From Icerya purchasi (lineage: Eukaryota; Arthropoda; Insecta; Hemiptera; Monophlebidae): 64,000 nucleotides of DNA. Where the stretch lies: positions 177,411,863 to 177,475,862 of the forward strand of contig CM077116.1 of assembly GCA_039619475.1 (NCBI GenBank), written 5' to 3'. Positions 23,567 through 35,509 of this stretch are shown here, piece by piece. Numbering within the stretch: the stretch's first letter is position 1; every line of letters starts with the position of its first letter. A program made the translations under genes and the position numbers. The notes beneath the pieces are model-generated. The model did no database searches. It was not told where the DNA came from and saw nothing but the letters and a program-made list of their open reading frames with translations.

Positions 23567-25500
23567 TTTTTTTTTTTTTTTTTTTTTTTCCCCATCACAA
23601 CTGACCGGTTTTAGTGGTCATTTAGCGATTAATTTATTGCGATAAAGAATGTTTTGTGAAGGGGTAGTACTCAGCAGTACTCCCTCTGAACTTTATAATG
23701 GCTGGACAAGGTCTAGAGGCTTATTTCGCCACAGTCTACGTATTTCACCGGAGTTATCCAGCAGATTGTTAGCAAGTGGGTTCATATGGATGCTAAGTCG
23801 GGCAACATGTTTATTTGCTTGTTTTTTGATTTCATCCTCCACAGACATGACATTCAAGTCATTATGGAGGGTATAATTTGAGACATACCAGGGGGCTGCA
23901 GTAATGGTTCTCAGTACCCTATTTTGATACCGTTGTATTTTCTGTAAATTCGATGTTTTTGCGCAGCCCCACAGCTGTATACCGTACAGCCAGATCGGTT
24001 TTAGAGCTATTTTATATAATAGAGTTTTATTGTCTAACGATAAGCCCGATCTCTTAGCCAACAACCACGACATGGTTCTAGTTTTAAACCTCAAATGCTC
24101 CATTTTTTTTTGAATGTGAGTACCCCAGGTCAGCCTAGCGTCCAAGTGCATGCCTAAATATTTTACGTTATTGGCATGTGGTATTACGACGTTATTTATT
24201 TTGATTGGCAGGCGTTCAATTTTTCGATTTGTGAATGAAATATGCGTCGACTTACTTTCATTGACTACTATGCGCCATCGTTTTAGCCAAGTTTCCACAT
24301 GCCGAAGTGACTCCTGCAGTTTTTCTGTGGCTGTGTTTTCACACTTATCAACGGCCAGGATGGCTGCGTCATCCGCGTACAAAGCTACTTCTGTATTATC
24401 CAGCATCGGGAAGTCGGTCGTGTAGATCAGGTACAATATTGGACCCAGAACGCTCCCCTGTGGAACCCCGGCTCTTACCGGAAAAATATCTGAGTATTCA
24501 TCGGTTATTTTCACTCGAAAATATCTTTCTTGTATATATGATTTAAATAGTAGATAGAAGGAGTGAGGAAGCAGAAGTTTAATTTTATACAATAATCCTT
24601 GATGCCATACCCTATCGAAAGCCTGCTGGACATCCAGAAACGCGGCCGTACAAATATTCTTGTTTTCCAAGCTGTTTTCAATAATCTTTGTTAATCTGTG
24701 AACCTGTTCTATAGTGTTATGGTTCTTACGAAAGCCAAATTGAAAATCGGGAATAATTGTATTGTTAGATAATATTGGAAACAACCGTTTTAAAATTAAT
24801 TTTTCCAGTATCTTTGAGAGGACAGGAAGCAACGAGATGGGTCTATATGATGAGACCACCTCAGACGGTTTTCCAGGCTTCGGTATAACAATTATCTGTG
24901 AGAACTTCCAAGCTAGTGGGAAATATTGATTGCGAAGAACAGCGTTATATATTTGTGTTATAAATACAATACTTTTGCGTGGTAACTCATTTAAAAGCTC
25001 TGCTGTGATTAAGTCAAATCCGGGGGGCACTTTTTCCGTTTCATATTTTTGAAGAGTTGCTGTATCTCACCTGGGGGCAACCGGTGTTATAGGTAAACTC
25101 ATTTGCAGCGGTTTATCCAGGTATTCGAGGATATCTGTGTGGTCAGCAGCTTGAGGATTTGGTGTAAATACATCGTAAAGATAATTGGCAAAAAGCGCCG
25201 CTTTATCGAAGTTAGTACGAGCCCAGCAGCTACTGTCGGGTTTTTGTATTGGTGGAATACACATAGTTGTCCGTTTAAAACGTCTGCTTTGCACAGTGAG
25301 TAATCATCGTTTTTGGTCGGCGAAAAACTCGACAGAAATGTTGCAAGCGTTTCGTTTTTATTTTCATGCAGTACTTTACGCAGCTGCTTGGTTTTTCTAT
25401 TTAGTTGCCTTTTAATAGCCGGATTTCTCGTCGTATTGCCCAGGTTTTTCGTAATTTCCTCTTTTCAAGTGCTGATTAGAAAAATCGTTTGCTCTCGATC
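23567..25500 (-). mobile_element. 5'-truncated Jockey-clade retrotransposon
   Basis: The element ends in a poly(A) tail (T-run 23567-23589) after a short 3' UTR. It keeps the linker before the RT, the complete RT and the C-terminal region. There is no RNase H or CCHC knuckle at the C-terminus, as expected for Jockey. Upstream of 25030, linker pieces are readable in shifted frames (LEKRKLRKTWAIRR, then NPAIKRQLNRKTKQLRKVL, then SCWARTNFDKAALFANYLYD). Homology stops at about 25500 without an endonuclease. Confidence 0.85.
23693..25030 (-). pseudogene. Jockey reverse transcriptase, uninterrupted 445-codon frame
   Basis: A reverse transcriptase core in one frame. Motifs in order: PGFDLITAELLNELP; IPKPGKPSEVVSSYRPISLL; FQFGFRKNHNTIEQVHRL; FLDVQQAFDRVWHQG (first catalytic Asp); AGVPQGSVLGPILYLIY; ALYADDAAILA (YADD catalytic pair); NVKYLGMHLDARLTWGTH; and IWLYGIQLWGCAKTSN. 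All key polymerase residues are kept. It is called a pseudogene because the frame breaks upstream and the endonuclease and ORF1 are missing. Little damage in the RT suggests a fairly recent insertion. It resembles the plus-strand Jockey at 58700-61439 in the same motifs. Confidence 0.85.
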
Positions 25501-25509
25501 GAACTACTG

Positions 25510-26052
25510 CTATTGTTTAGTTTCATTTATAACAAATGGACAAAGGGAATTAATAATTAGCTTTGACAAGTTGAAAGTAAGCGCCAACACAATATGCACG
25601 AAGAAGATAAATTGAAATAGAAACACACATAATTCCGGGAAAATATTTTAATCATTTGCTGGACTAACTCTATTTCGCGCTAAGAATACTTTTTTTCAAA
25701 AAATAGAAAACGATAAAAAAAATGAACGATCTAAATAAAACAAAAAAGAACGGTTCTTCTAAACCGACCACCGCGCTTTAAGAATTAACAGCGTTAATAT
25801 TAACACGGAATTCTTTGGGGTTTATCTCTTGTGTGAGAAAAGTTTACTCGTGTTATGTTCAATTGTCCGTTGAAGAGATCGAGGATATCATTTAATTACT
25901 CTCTGTAATCTGCTTTTATTTATATTTCTAATATTTTATTTTATTTTGTCGGTTTCGTTGTTATCATTTTCATTTCCCGCTTCATGGTTATTTAATTTTC
26001 AATTTCAATTGCTAATTGGTGAAAAATTCGATTAACAAGAAACCAAAGTAAA

Positions 26053-26085
<33 letters not shown>
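25510..26085. other. AT-rich spacer
   Basis: No gene seen. It ends in an (AT)n run at about 26056-26086 into which the following MITE is inserted. Confidence 0.45.
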
Positions 26086-26087
<2 letters not shown>

Positions 26088-26318
26088 CAGGGTGGTCCAA
26101 AAGTCATTGCACATCACAAAATTGATTACTGTTCAAGAATCGCTTATTAGAAAAGAATAGAATAAACGTTACAAGTTTTTAAAAAAGTCCTAATGACCGT
26201 TTTCACAAATTTTTTTTATTACTTATCAGTATAACGTGTATATACTATGTTTTTCATAGACGCGCTAGTTTATTACACGCCTCTTCAAAAATTATGCAAT
26301 GACTTTTGGACCACCCTG
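26088..26318. mobile_element. MITE with 25-bp terminal inverted repeats and TA target
   Basis: It starts CAGGGTGGTCCAAAAGTCAT and ends with the exact inverted repeat (the last bases are ATGACTTTTGGACCACCCTG). TA flanks both ends (26086-26087 and 26319-26320). Length is 231 bp with no coding frame. TIR style and TA target fit the Tc1/mariner (IS630) group. The perfect TIRs suggest recent movement. Confidence 0.9.
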
Positions 26319-26329
26319 TATATTACATC

Positions 26330-27755
26330 TATCCTCGGGGCGTAAATTTACGAATAGATAACACTGATGATACAGTTTTAATTAAACAAATTAGTAAAAT
26401 ACCCCATCACATACTAAACGGAAAAACAACTTAGTGTGTGTGGAAAAAAGGAAGTAGGGAAATGTCTGAATTTAGGTGTTAAAACCCAAGATACGTTTCG
26501 AATCATTCTATAATTTTCTTTTATTGTTCTCTTTTTATTTATTTGTTCTCGTCCTTTCTTGTTGCTTCCCCCCGTAATTTATCTTTAAAAAAATATATTT
26601 TTTCGCAGAACATTACTAATTCACTATTTAGTTTCTATATTTTGTGTATAGAAATATTAAAAAAATGAATTATAAAAAATTATTTTACTTGCGATTATGC
26701 TTTAATTCAGTATTACATACGTTACGAAGATACTCCCTGCGACTTCATCTTCTTCGCTGAAATACGCTTGAGAGCCAACTGAGATTTATAAAAGTCACGT
26801 GGCTATAATTATCTATTTTTTACCCCTTCTAGATCATTCCATTTTCTTCATACCATTCCCATATTCTGAAAACTGTCCATCTCTACTCATTGGCCTGTTT
26901 TTCAAGCTGTAAGTATGAACTATGTTTACGTTTTTTAGATTAATACATTTATATAGATTATTTATCATTCTCCAACGTAAAACGATCTTCGCATTCAGCT
27001 GAAGATGGTCAGTATTTCTATAAACTTGTGTAATAACAAAAAAATTCGCTCACTAAAATAGCCATCATTTTGAAAATACATAAAATCACCCAACCGACAA
27101 ATAATAGTTCTCACCCCTTTGCCTTACGCGCATAGAACACGCTCCATTATAAATCGGTTGCCAGTTGGTTACACGATAATAATAATTACATACCTTAGAA
27201 TCTCAACGTGTTCTCCAGCCACTTATCGGTTTTGTTCTGGGTCTTCCAACCTAACTCTGGCGAGCATTTTATAAAAATTAATTTATTACCACAACATAAT
27301 AAACGCAGTCTGGCTAGACGAGGATTTAAAATTTGAGCGTAAGAGTCATATTTTCAACTATTTTACTTAAATTTTCATATTTAATTTATATTGATTATGG
27401 TAATCACTTTATTTAAAATATTCACCACAGATAACATTTTATTTAAACTTCTAAGTTTAATTTATATTTATTACGAAACTATATTATTTAAAACATTCAC
27501 CGCAATAAATATTTTATTCAAACTTTTTCTTTATTTTATCGAGTGTATTTTTATCTTTTCATTTCCCACACTCTATTGACAAAAAATCCCCATAGCTCGG
27601 CTAAATCATACCTGAAATTTATAAATTGCGCACTAAAATCTTCCACAAGAATCATCTATATACACCGGTGAAAACTAGAACAAAATCAGTCGGATAGTTC
27701 ATAAAATTGACAGGCACGAACAGATAGACAACAGACAAATTTTCGACTTTCATTC

Positions 27756-27787
<32 letters not shown>

Positions 27788-29130
27788 CTTTTGAGCTAGT
27801 ACTAAACCGTTTGGTCAAAGAAAAAAGTTGAATCCCATGCTAGCTTTCCTGTTGCATTATTGATTAGGTGGCCGTATTCCGTTCAAACTAAAGCAACTTA
27901 TCGAAAATATAGAAAATTATCGATAAGTCGACATTCCCAAATAACGGGCCGAATTAAAATTAAACATTAAAATTCATGGATAAATTGAATTTTTTTTAAT
28001 ATCCTTCAGCCTTTCTTTTTTTATATTTTTCCTAAAACTAACTGAAATAGTAGGTCAGGCCGCAGCTATCTGCCCGTCCATTTTATATTCCAACAGAAAA
28101 TGAAGAGGCAAAAAGAGATGACAATTTTTTTTCTTTTACGAATGTAATAAATCGCGTGTTTTTGGTCTTTTTACGTCTTCAAGGTAGGTCCCGCAGTGAG
28201 AAGCAACAAGAGTAAGTTCCATATGAATTTTAGTTTCTCATTAATAATAGAATTATCGCTATCTCCTTTTTTGCAATCTCGAATTATTTACTCTAAAAGA
28301 TTTCCAAATATTTTTAACTAAACTAATCGAATAACACAGCAGCCAGATAGAAACTGGGAAAACAAAAGGGCACAAAGAATTTGTCGACATTTATAGTCCC
28401 GAAGGTGTTTTCCTTTTTTTTTTTTTTTTTTTTTTTTTTGGACGTAAGTTCACGCGGCAAAGGAAAAAAAACTAAGTATATAAATATGTTTTAAAAATTA
28501 ATTGTTACACTTTCTTGTCAACGTAAAATTAAAATTTTATATCTTTCTTTTAAATATAACGTCAATATGAAATTTTCGTTTTTTTCTCCTTTTTAAATCG
28601 CGGGAACTGATTTTTTTTTCTAACGCTTTGTATTCCTTTTTTTTTCTTAAAGTTTGAAAAGTTTATTGAACAGTTTTCTTTTTAATAAAAAAATTAATTT
28701 CCCCAAAAAACCTGATAATAGCGTCTGAAATACGAACTCAACGGTATTTTTGGACCAGTTTTAAGCGATTCCTATTTTAAACCGCCTACTCTAATACTCC
28801 TACGTTTTCATCGCGTAAACTTATTCGAAAGTCGAAGACAGCCGCCTGTTTTACGTTGCTGCTATTATATTTCGTGAAATAGAAGAAATATTACACGCTG
28901 AACATTGGTCATTACGGACTACGCGAAAGATGCTGAAAGTGATAAAGTCGGGCAAAGAAAATTAAGAATGTAAAAATTAAGTAAATCAATGCAGTGAAAC
29001 TACAGTTGATCGTTTTTCAAGTGGTCGAAGGAGAAAATAAAAACAATCAATGGCGGAAAACTATATTGAGTTGAGTAAATATACCAATTTGTAAAATAAA
29101 CTTTTTCCCTCGTTTTTTTTTGTAACACAT
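26330..29130. other. AT-rich spacer, no gene seen
   Basis: Contains a TA-rich microsatellite near 27757-27788 and a long T-run at 28411-28440. The 62-codon frame at 27391-27579 is AT-driven. No recognisable feature otherwise. Confidence 0.45.
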
Positions 29131-29140
29131 GTGTAAAATT

Positions 29141-30165
29141 AGTGGCGGATCACGGGAAGGGAAATAGGGGACACTCCCCCTCCCAGAACCAAAGCCTCTA
29201 TGAAAAAAATTATTATAACAGCGGAACTTAATTTATACTATAGAAGATTTGTATGAATTTTACCTATACAGTGTACCTCCAACGTTAGCTATCTGTGTTG
29301 ATGATAAACAGGTAAATATAACGCACTGCGTTGCATATGAACTAGTACACACTATGTCAGAATAGAAAACAATACATTCAAACTCCTCGCGGTGAACGTT
29401 ATCTGGGGAGAACATAATTTTGTTTTTCAGTGTCCTGGCCGTCGGAAAGTTACATCGGATTAGATTACTTATTTTTCAACGGTAGACTATCCCCTTCACA
29501 ATGAACAGTGGCGGATCTACAGGGCCCCCCATCCCACCCAGATAACCAAAGCTTCTATGAAAAAATTTGTTATAACAGAAACACTTAATTTATACTATAG
29601 AAGATTTGTATGAATTTTACCTACGGATTTTACTAATTAATATTTAATACTATTTTCTAGTAAAACTATTAATGTTCCTTTTTTATTCTATTTTAAATGT
29701 CGTCGATCTTTTGCTGTTTTTATTTATTTTTAATTTTTATTTTGTAATTTTAATTAAAAATAGTAGTTCAATGAGAAATATATATATATATATTTAAACT
29801 TGCTCACGAACAAAGAGAATTCGGATTACTAACAAAAATAAAAAAAAAGAAGTAAAGTGTCTAATAAAAATACTATCTTTCTTACTATTTCTAAACTACC
29901 ATATTTAAGGTATAAAATTTTATAATTTCGTTTTATTTTTCACCCCTAAATATAAGACAAAAGTTAAATTAAAAAAATTGTAATAATTACGTATTTTTAA
30001 AACGTTTTTTACAGATTTCTATATATTTGATTTTCTTTATGAAACAGGGGGGTATTTCTTAAATCTACTGCCTACCGTTGATGATTTTACGTAATTATAT
30101 AATTTCCCCTTCCCAAAATGTTCTTCTAATTACCCCCCAAAAATGTCCTTCTGGATCCGCCCCTG
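29141..30165 (+). mobile_element. hAT-like composite, copy 2
   Basis: A truncated hAT left end (AGTGGCGGATCACGGG) runs from 29141 to about 29272 and stops in TTTTACCTAT. From 29285 a second unit starts, nearly identical to 18509-19197, including the 220-bp flank and a complete hAT left end at 29506. The right end CTGGATCCGCCCCTG is at 30165. Beyond about 29974 the match to copy 1 becomes clearly poorer. No transposase frame is present. Confidence 0.65.
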
Positions 30166-30169
30166 ATGA

Positions 30170-32810
30170 CATATATATATATTGTTTCCTGTTTACGTTA
30201 ACCAAAAATATTAAGAAAAATACAAAACTATTCTCACAATCTATGCTATCCTATATTTTTGACATAAAAAAGAGAGATTTAGAACTATCCTTTTAAGGTT
30301 CAATATTATTTTCTATCTTCGCGATATTTCATATTTTTTTTTAGTCTAAATTCTGCACGCAATTCAACAGCTGTTGCCAACTATTGAAATATTACACGGT
30401 TTGCCGCAACATAACTCTGAAAGCACCACGCTGATTATTTTATATTTGTAGGGTAAAAAAAAACAAAAAAACAATATACAATTAGGGGAATGAAATTTCC
30501 CGGCTCGTTTTACTATTGCGACTAATTCCGGAAATAGTATTAAACTATTACTCGAACACAGTAGATGCAGGCTATCATATATACAAGTTGATCCTTCGGA
30601 CCTCGACATGAGTATGATGACTCTTGGAACTCTGAATAATGGCTTTTCTATAATACTTATAGGAAAATAAATTTTAATTGATTTCGTGATTAATTGTTAC
30701 AAAAAAGTTCCACGTATCCACATTTGCGCAAACGCTCCGACGTGGTTTTAGAGCGTTTTTTGCAACAGCCATTGCATTTCGTTTATCAAAAAGCATAAAG
30801 ATAAATATCTTGTAAACATAAAGCATTAACAGATTTCGAAGCAACATTTCCTTTTCATTCCGGAGTATGACATGGTCATTAACATATATATATATATATA
30901 ATATATTTACTAGGGGCTTTGCCTCTGAGTCCTATGCGCCGCTTAGATCTCCAACCTCGCCGTTTACAAATACAGGTTACTAAATTTCTGAAATACACAT
31001 TTTCTTTCAGTAAATGATATTTCCCATGATACTTCTGCCTATTAAAGACGCTTTTTACCGTCGGTTAACGTAACGTAAAAACGCATCGTAACTTGTATAC
31101 AGGACGAGGCGAAGAAGGCGGTATTAATAATATATAAGCTCAGTTTTTCAGGTCATGCGAAAGGGAAAATCGTTAACCCATCTGATACTAGCTTTGCGAT
31201 GAAAGAGTTGATTTTAGTACTCTGCGTCTCCCATACAAAATAAAAAAACAAATAATTTTATTAATTTTAAACAGTATTTTTTGTTTTGCTTTTACTTTAA
31301 ATTATCAAAAAAATCTTCAAAAATTATAAAAAATCTAAAAGAAAAGTAAACGTTTTGTAAACATAACGCCAATAACAGGACTAAAAACACTTAATTACCC
31401 TCAACGCAAGAATATCCTGATTCCCGCTGCATATAGGAAGAAATTCGGCGACTTTAACTGAAACATGCATCTACCGCGCGTTTCAAATTTCTCTTGTTCT
31501 CTTAATTCACAGAAAATTCTATTTTTAAACGAATTAGCGTGATGAATAAATAATCAAATTGTCTGAAAAAGTAAATAAAAAAATAAAATAATATTACATT
31601 AAAACAATACGTTTATGCATGCCGAAAGAGAAGGAAAAATTTATTTTGAGCTACTGATACGACCATAACATTCAGATCAAGCCTTGAAGATTGCGCCGAC
31701 GACGTGCATAAACGAATGCAGCGTACAAATTAGAGAGATTCTTGAAGAAATTTAGCTCTTCGCATTGGAGTATGACTTTGAATACTTGTCGGACACACTT
31801 TTAATAGCGTTTGCGCAGAACGCAATAAAGGGAAACTGCCGAGAATCGGAAAAGAGCGCGCATACAATTCCACCTTAGCCATAACGAGAAATTTCATAGG
31901 CATCTTGTTATTTTGCGGAACAGATGTAACAATAATAACTACATACAACTGGAGCTTCAAAAAAAAACAAACGCTATGACTTTTTTTTCTTTTTTTTGCG
32001 AGTAATGTATTCATTAGAGTTGCACTTATACGGTGAACTTTAAAGTAGAAATCCGATTTAAAGCCACTGAAATTTCATTTACACAATGCATACATTGATT
32101 TCTATACATTTAATAATCTTAATAATCTTAATAATAATATCGAGATAAAATAAAATTAAATGAATATCTCTCTATTAACTGATTAGATACGAGCTCCAAA
32201 AACCAACCCTCTCCGATCAACCGGTACTAGACTGGCCTGTCCGCGTATGCTCCAGGAGGGAAATAAGCCGATTTCGGGTTGTTCGGTGTGAGCATCAGGT
32301 GAATAAAAATAAAAGAAGCTAATGTCTTCCAGGTTCGCGAATTTTTTATTTACCGGTATTTATAACGCCTTTTTTTTTCGGTTCTTGGTCATATATCTGA
32401 ACTTTGAAACGACTTCATAAAACAGTAACGTTATATTGCACTAAGAATAGTAAGGTGGATCTGATTTCTGTAGAATGCGTCTATAGTTTCTTTGGTACAC
32501 ATAGAATATTATGCTTTTCTATTTTTACTAATTATTTCTTCGGTAGCTAGAGCTTTCTGAATACCGCAAAATTTATCGCTTGCAAATTCTTTCGTATCGC
32601 AGTCTGAGATACAATATCCCTGTAATTAGATCCTTACAACATATTGTGCACAGTATTAGCAAAATTCCGTATAATACACAATTTTCGGTTCCTAACTATG
32701 TACGAATATAGCAGCCTATGTTTTTCACCAAGTTAACACGCTTTCTGTTGTGGCCTAATACTAATTAAATTTAAATATTAATTCAATGAAAGATTGCAGA
32801 AATATGTATC
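30170..32810. other. AT-rich spacer, no gene seen
   Basis: TA microsatellites near 30171-30182 and 30883-30910. No coding frame with recognisable motifs. Short frames at 30364-30609 and 31730-32014 are not supported by anything else. Confidence 0.45.
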
Positions 32811-32815
32811 TATGC

Positions 32816-33160
32816 CAGGGGCGAATCCAGAAGGACATTTGGGGGAGGGGATTATATAATTACTTGAAATGTTCTACGGTAGGCAGTAGATTCGAGAAAT
32901 ACCCCTCTTATTGCATAAGGAAAATCTAATATATAGAAATTCATAAAAATGTGTTTTAAAAATACATAATTATTAGAATTTTTAATTTAACTTTTGTCTT
33001 ATATTTAGGGCTGAAATATAAAACGAAATTATAAAATTTTATACCTTAAATATGGTAATTTAGAAATAGTAAGAAAGATAGTATTTTTATTAGACACTTT
33101 ACTTCTTTTTTATTTTTCTTAGTAATCCGAATTCTCTTTGTTCGTGAGCAATTATATATG
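32816..33160 (-). mobile_element. hAT-like element, copy 3, truncated
   Basis: Starts CAGGGGCGAATCCAGAAGG at 32816. Reading the opposite strand, it matches the right half of copies 1 and 2: the AATCCGAATTCTCTTTG segment (33125-33141) and the tract before it. The left half and left terminus are missing, with a break near 33160. Confidence 0.65.
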
Positions 33161-34029
33161 TATATACGGAATCCCCTAAAAAAACAAACTCATCTATTTC
33201 GTATATTTCAAAAAGACTTTGACTCTTTGAAAATGTCGGCAGTTCTAAGGGGCGCAATGAAACTAAACACATCCACAGAGGGAATGTAACAAAAGTACCG
33301 GCATATTTATGGCAAAGCGTCAGCAGGACGTGCGATTAAATGAGAAACGGAGAAACCTGGTATACATTATAACAGTGTTGCCTATCCGAAGCACCAAGAC
33401 GACCACGTTCTTGCTGTTGCATAAATGAAGTGCTCGTAACAATATTTCAGATGGAAGACCGTTATTAGCAAGACTGCATTTGAAACACAATCGGAAATGT
33501 TTGATTTATAATATTTGTGCATTTGACGGTATGCGTGTTTAATTATTGCTGACTGTTTTTACTAATTTTTCGACTCGCAGCCACTGATTTTCGAGCTAAG
33601 GATCAGTCCGATCGTCCATCGCAACCGTAATGTTCTCCTTACGCTGCTGGTAGTACTCAGAATGGGAAATATTTTAACTTTTCCCCATCACCTTTTCAAA
33701 TAAATAGCGTTATGCTGTTTTAGCTTTTTTTGATGTGCAATGAAAATCGAAAAAAAAAAGAGGTTATGGAAAACTGTTACTCTGTAGCAAATTCGAAATA
33801 AAGAAGATACGACCTAGTTAATTGAAACAACTTCTCTACGGCATTGCGGAAGAACTGGTAGGCGTTGTTAGCATTGAGGTCGTTTTTGCGTTTTTATAAT
33901 ATAAAAATAAAGAAAGGAACATAAGAACCGATAGACATAGTTCAGCAGCAACGCGAGAGTACATTGAAAAATTTAGAACGGCACTGCTAGGGCGATAGCG
34001 CATTTATTGCACTGGCCGATGATTTATCG

Positions 34030-34860
34030 GAAACAAGTTCAGTCAAGCGTGATATTTCATGCGCTGAGGATTTCCCGTATGTTTAACAATAACCGCAATA
34101 TTTATGCTTACATGATACTAATTTCATAAAAAGGATTCCGTTTTTTCCGACTGCAAAGAGGCAGAGGCAAGTAATTTTTCGCGAGTTTTTCAAATTATCG
34201 GCAACTTCAAAAGTTTCGTTAAGAAAATGAAATACCGTTTCCTTCCCGACAAACAGCAATCTTCCCAACAATAATATATCACATTCTAGCAAAAAAAAAA
34301 TGTTTTTTTCCAAATTTTTGAGCTTTCGGCGCCCCGAGAGCCAAATTTTTGAAAACTCGGCTGTTCCGAACTAGGGAGAAATATACGGGGATGCGCACAT
34401 ATTTTTAACTTTGTTCGAAATTTTTAGTTATAATACTCATGGCGGTAAGAGGGGAAACATAAATTTCCGCGTTTTTTTGAACTTTTCGTCAATTTCGAAA
34501 ATTTAGTTAATGAAATGAAATAATAGCGAATTTTCCCACGATATATCGCATGATTGGGGAAAAACTCCTTTTTTTTCGAAACTTTTGAGCTTTCAATGTC
34601 TCAAGAGTCTGAATATAAAGTCGTAAGCTTGGCTATATTTTTCCTATGAAGCGGTCCTTTATGCATATGTTTCAGATACATTTTGGTTTCCCCAACGTTT
34701 TTACTCGGGCTTTCTTTTCTTTTCTTTTTTTTTTGCCCAAAATTGGCGGGGGGGGGGGTAAATAATTTTTTAGCCGTAATTTTTTGATTTTGTGAAAGAG
34801 CTTCTACATTGTGTTTAATTTTTTGTATTTCACTTCTAAACGGTTGTCTGGTGAACAAAC
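34030..34860 (-). mobile_element. Satellite-bearing repeat element, copy A (about 2 monomers)
   Basis: On the minus strand the order is: a leader with GTGAAATACAAAAAATTAAAC and CACAAAATCAAAAAATTACG (34790-34840), about two ~290-bp monomers (34100-34740), and a right flank with AATCCTCAGCGCATGAAAT and CGCTTGACTGAACTTG (34030-34075). The same order occurs on the plus strand at 41170-43250. A run of 10 G lies at 34748-34757. No coding capacity. Confidence 0.7.
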
Positions 34861-34869
34861 AGAATCAAA

Positions 34870-35500
34870 CCAACGGAGCAGATGGCGGTAAATGATGCGA
34901 ATATCATTTCGTTCGAGTCAAATAGTGCAGAACGATTAGACGCACGAGTGCTATTGCTTTAGCCGATTTCAGAGTAAGATTCATTCGGCAGGATTAAATT
35001 CGTTATAAGTATAAATTCGGGAACTGCCTCTACACATATCTAAAGGCAGATGTTAACAGTCAGCTATGGCGTGACAGTACTAGCGAAGGTAAACCACCCA
35101 AATTTACTTTACTAATTAACTCGTCGTGCATGGATTCTACGTCAGCGAGATTACGTGCAGATTTAACAAGTTTTGTATAATATACGGAAAAAACCGACCT
35201 GCAACATCTGGCGCGGGAACAGACCCGTTCTATTGCCTTCGACTGCGCACTACAGAAATAGAACGAAATTTGGATAAATACTTTAACAGATAATAAATTG
35301 CCTAGTGTCAAAAACAGCACATATCCCTTTTCAAAACGACGTACAATTATGATAGAGTGCATACTTGGCTCAGAATCGGGCATACGCCGTTGACGCGCGA
35401 TCATATATATCTTCGATAATGTGGAACCCCAAATCTGCGAAATGTGTGGCGAACCCATGACACGTGTAACACCTTTTAATCAACTGCCAAAAACTCGATG
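34870..35500. other. Spacer
   Basis: No gene seen. The 132-codon minus-strand frame at 35060-35458 has no recognised motif and is probably random. Confidence 0.35.
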
Positions 35501-35509
35501 ATTTGATGC

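Noticed and set aside
35060..35458. 132-codon minus-strand frame
   Set aside because: No recognisable motif, no codon or context support.
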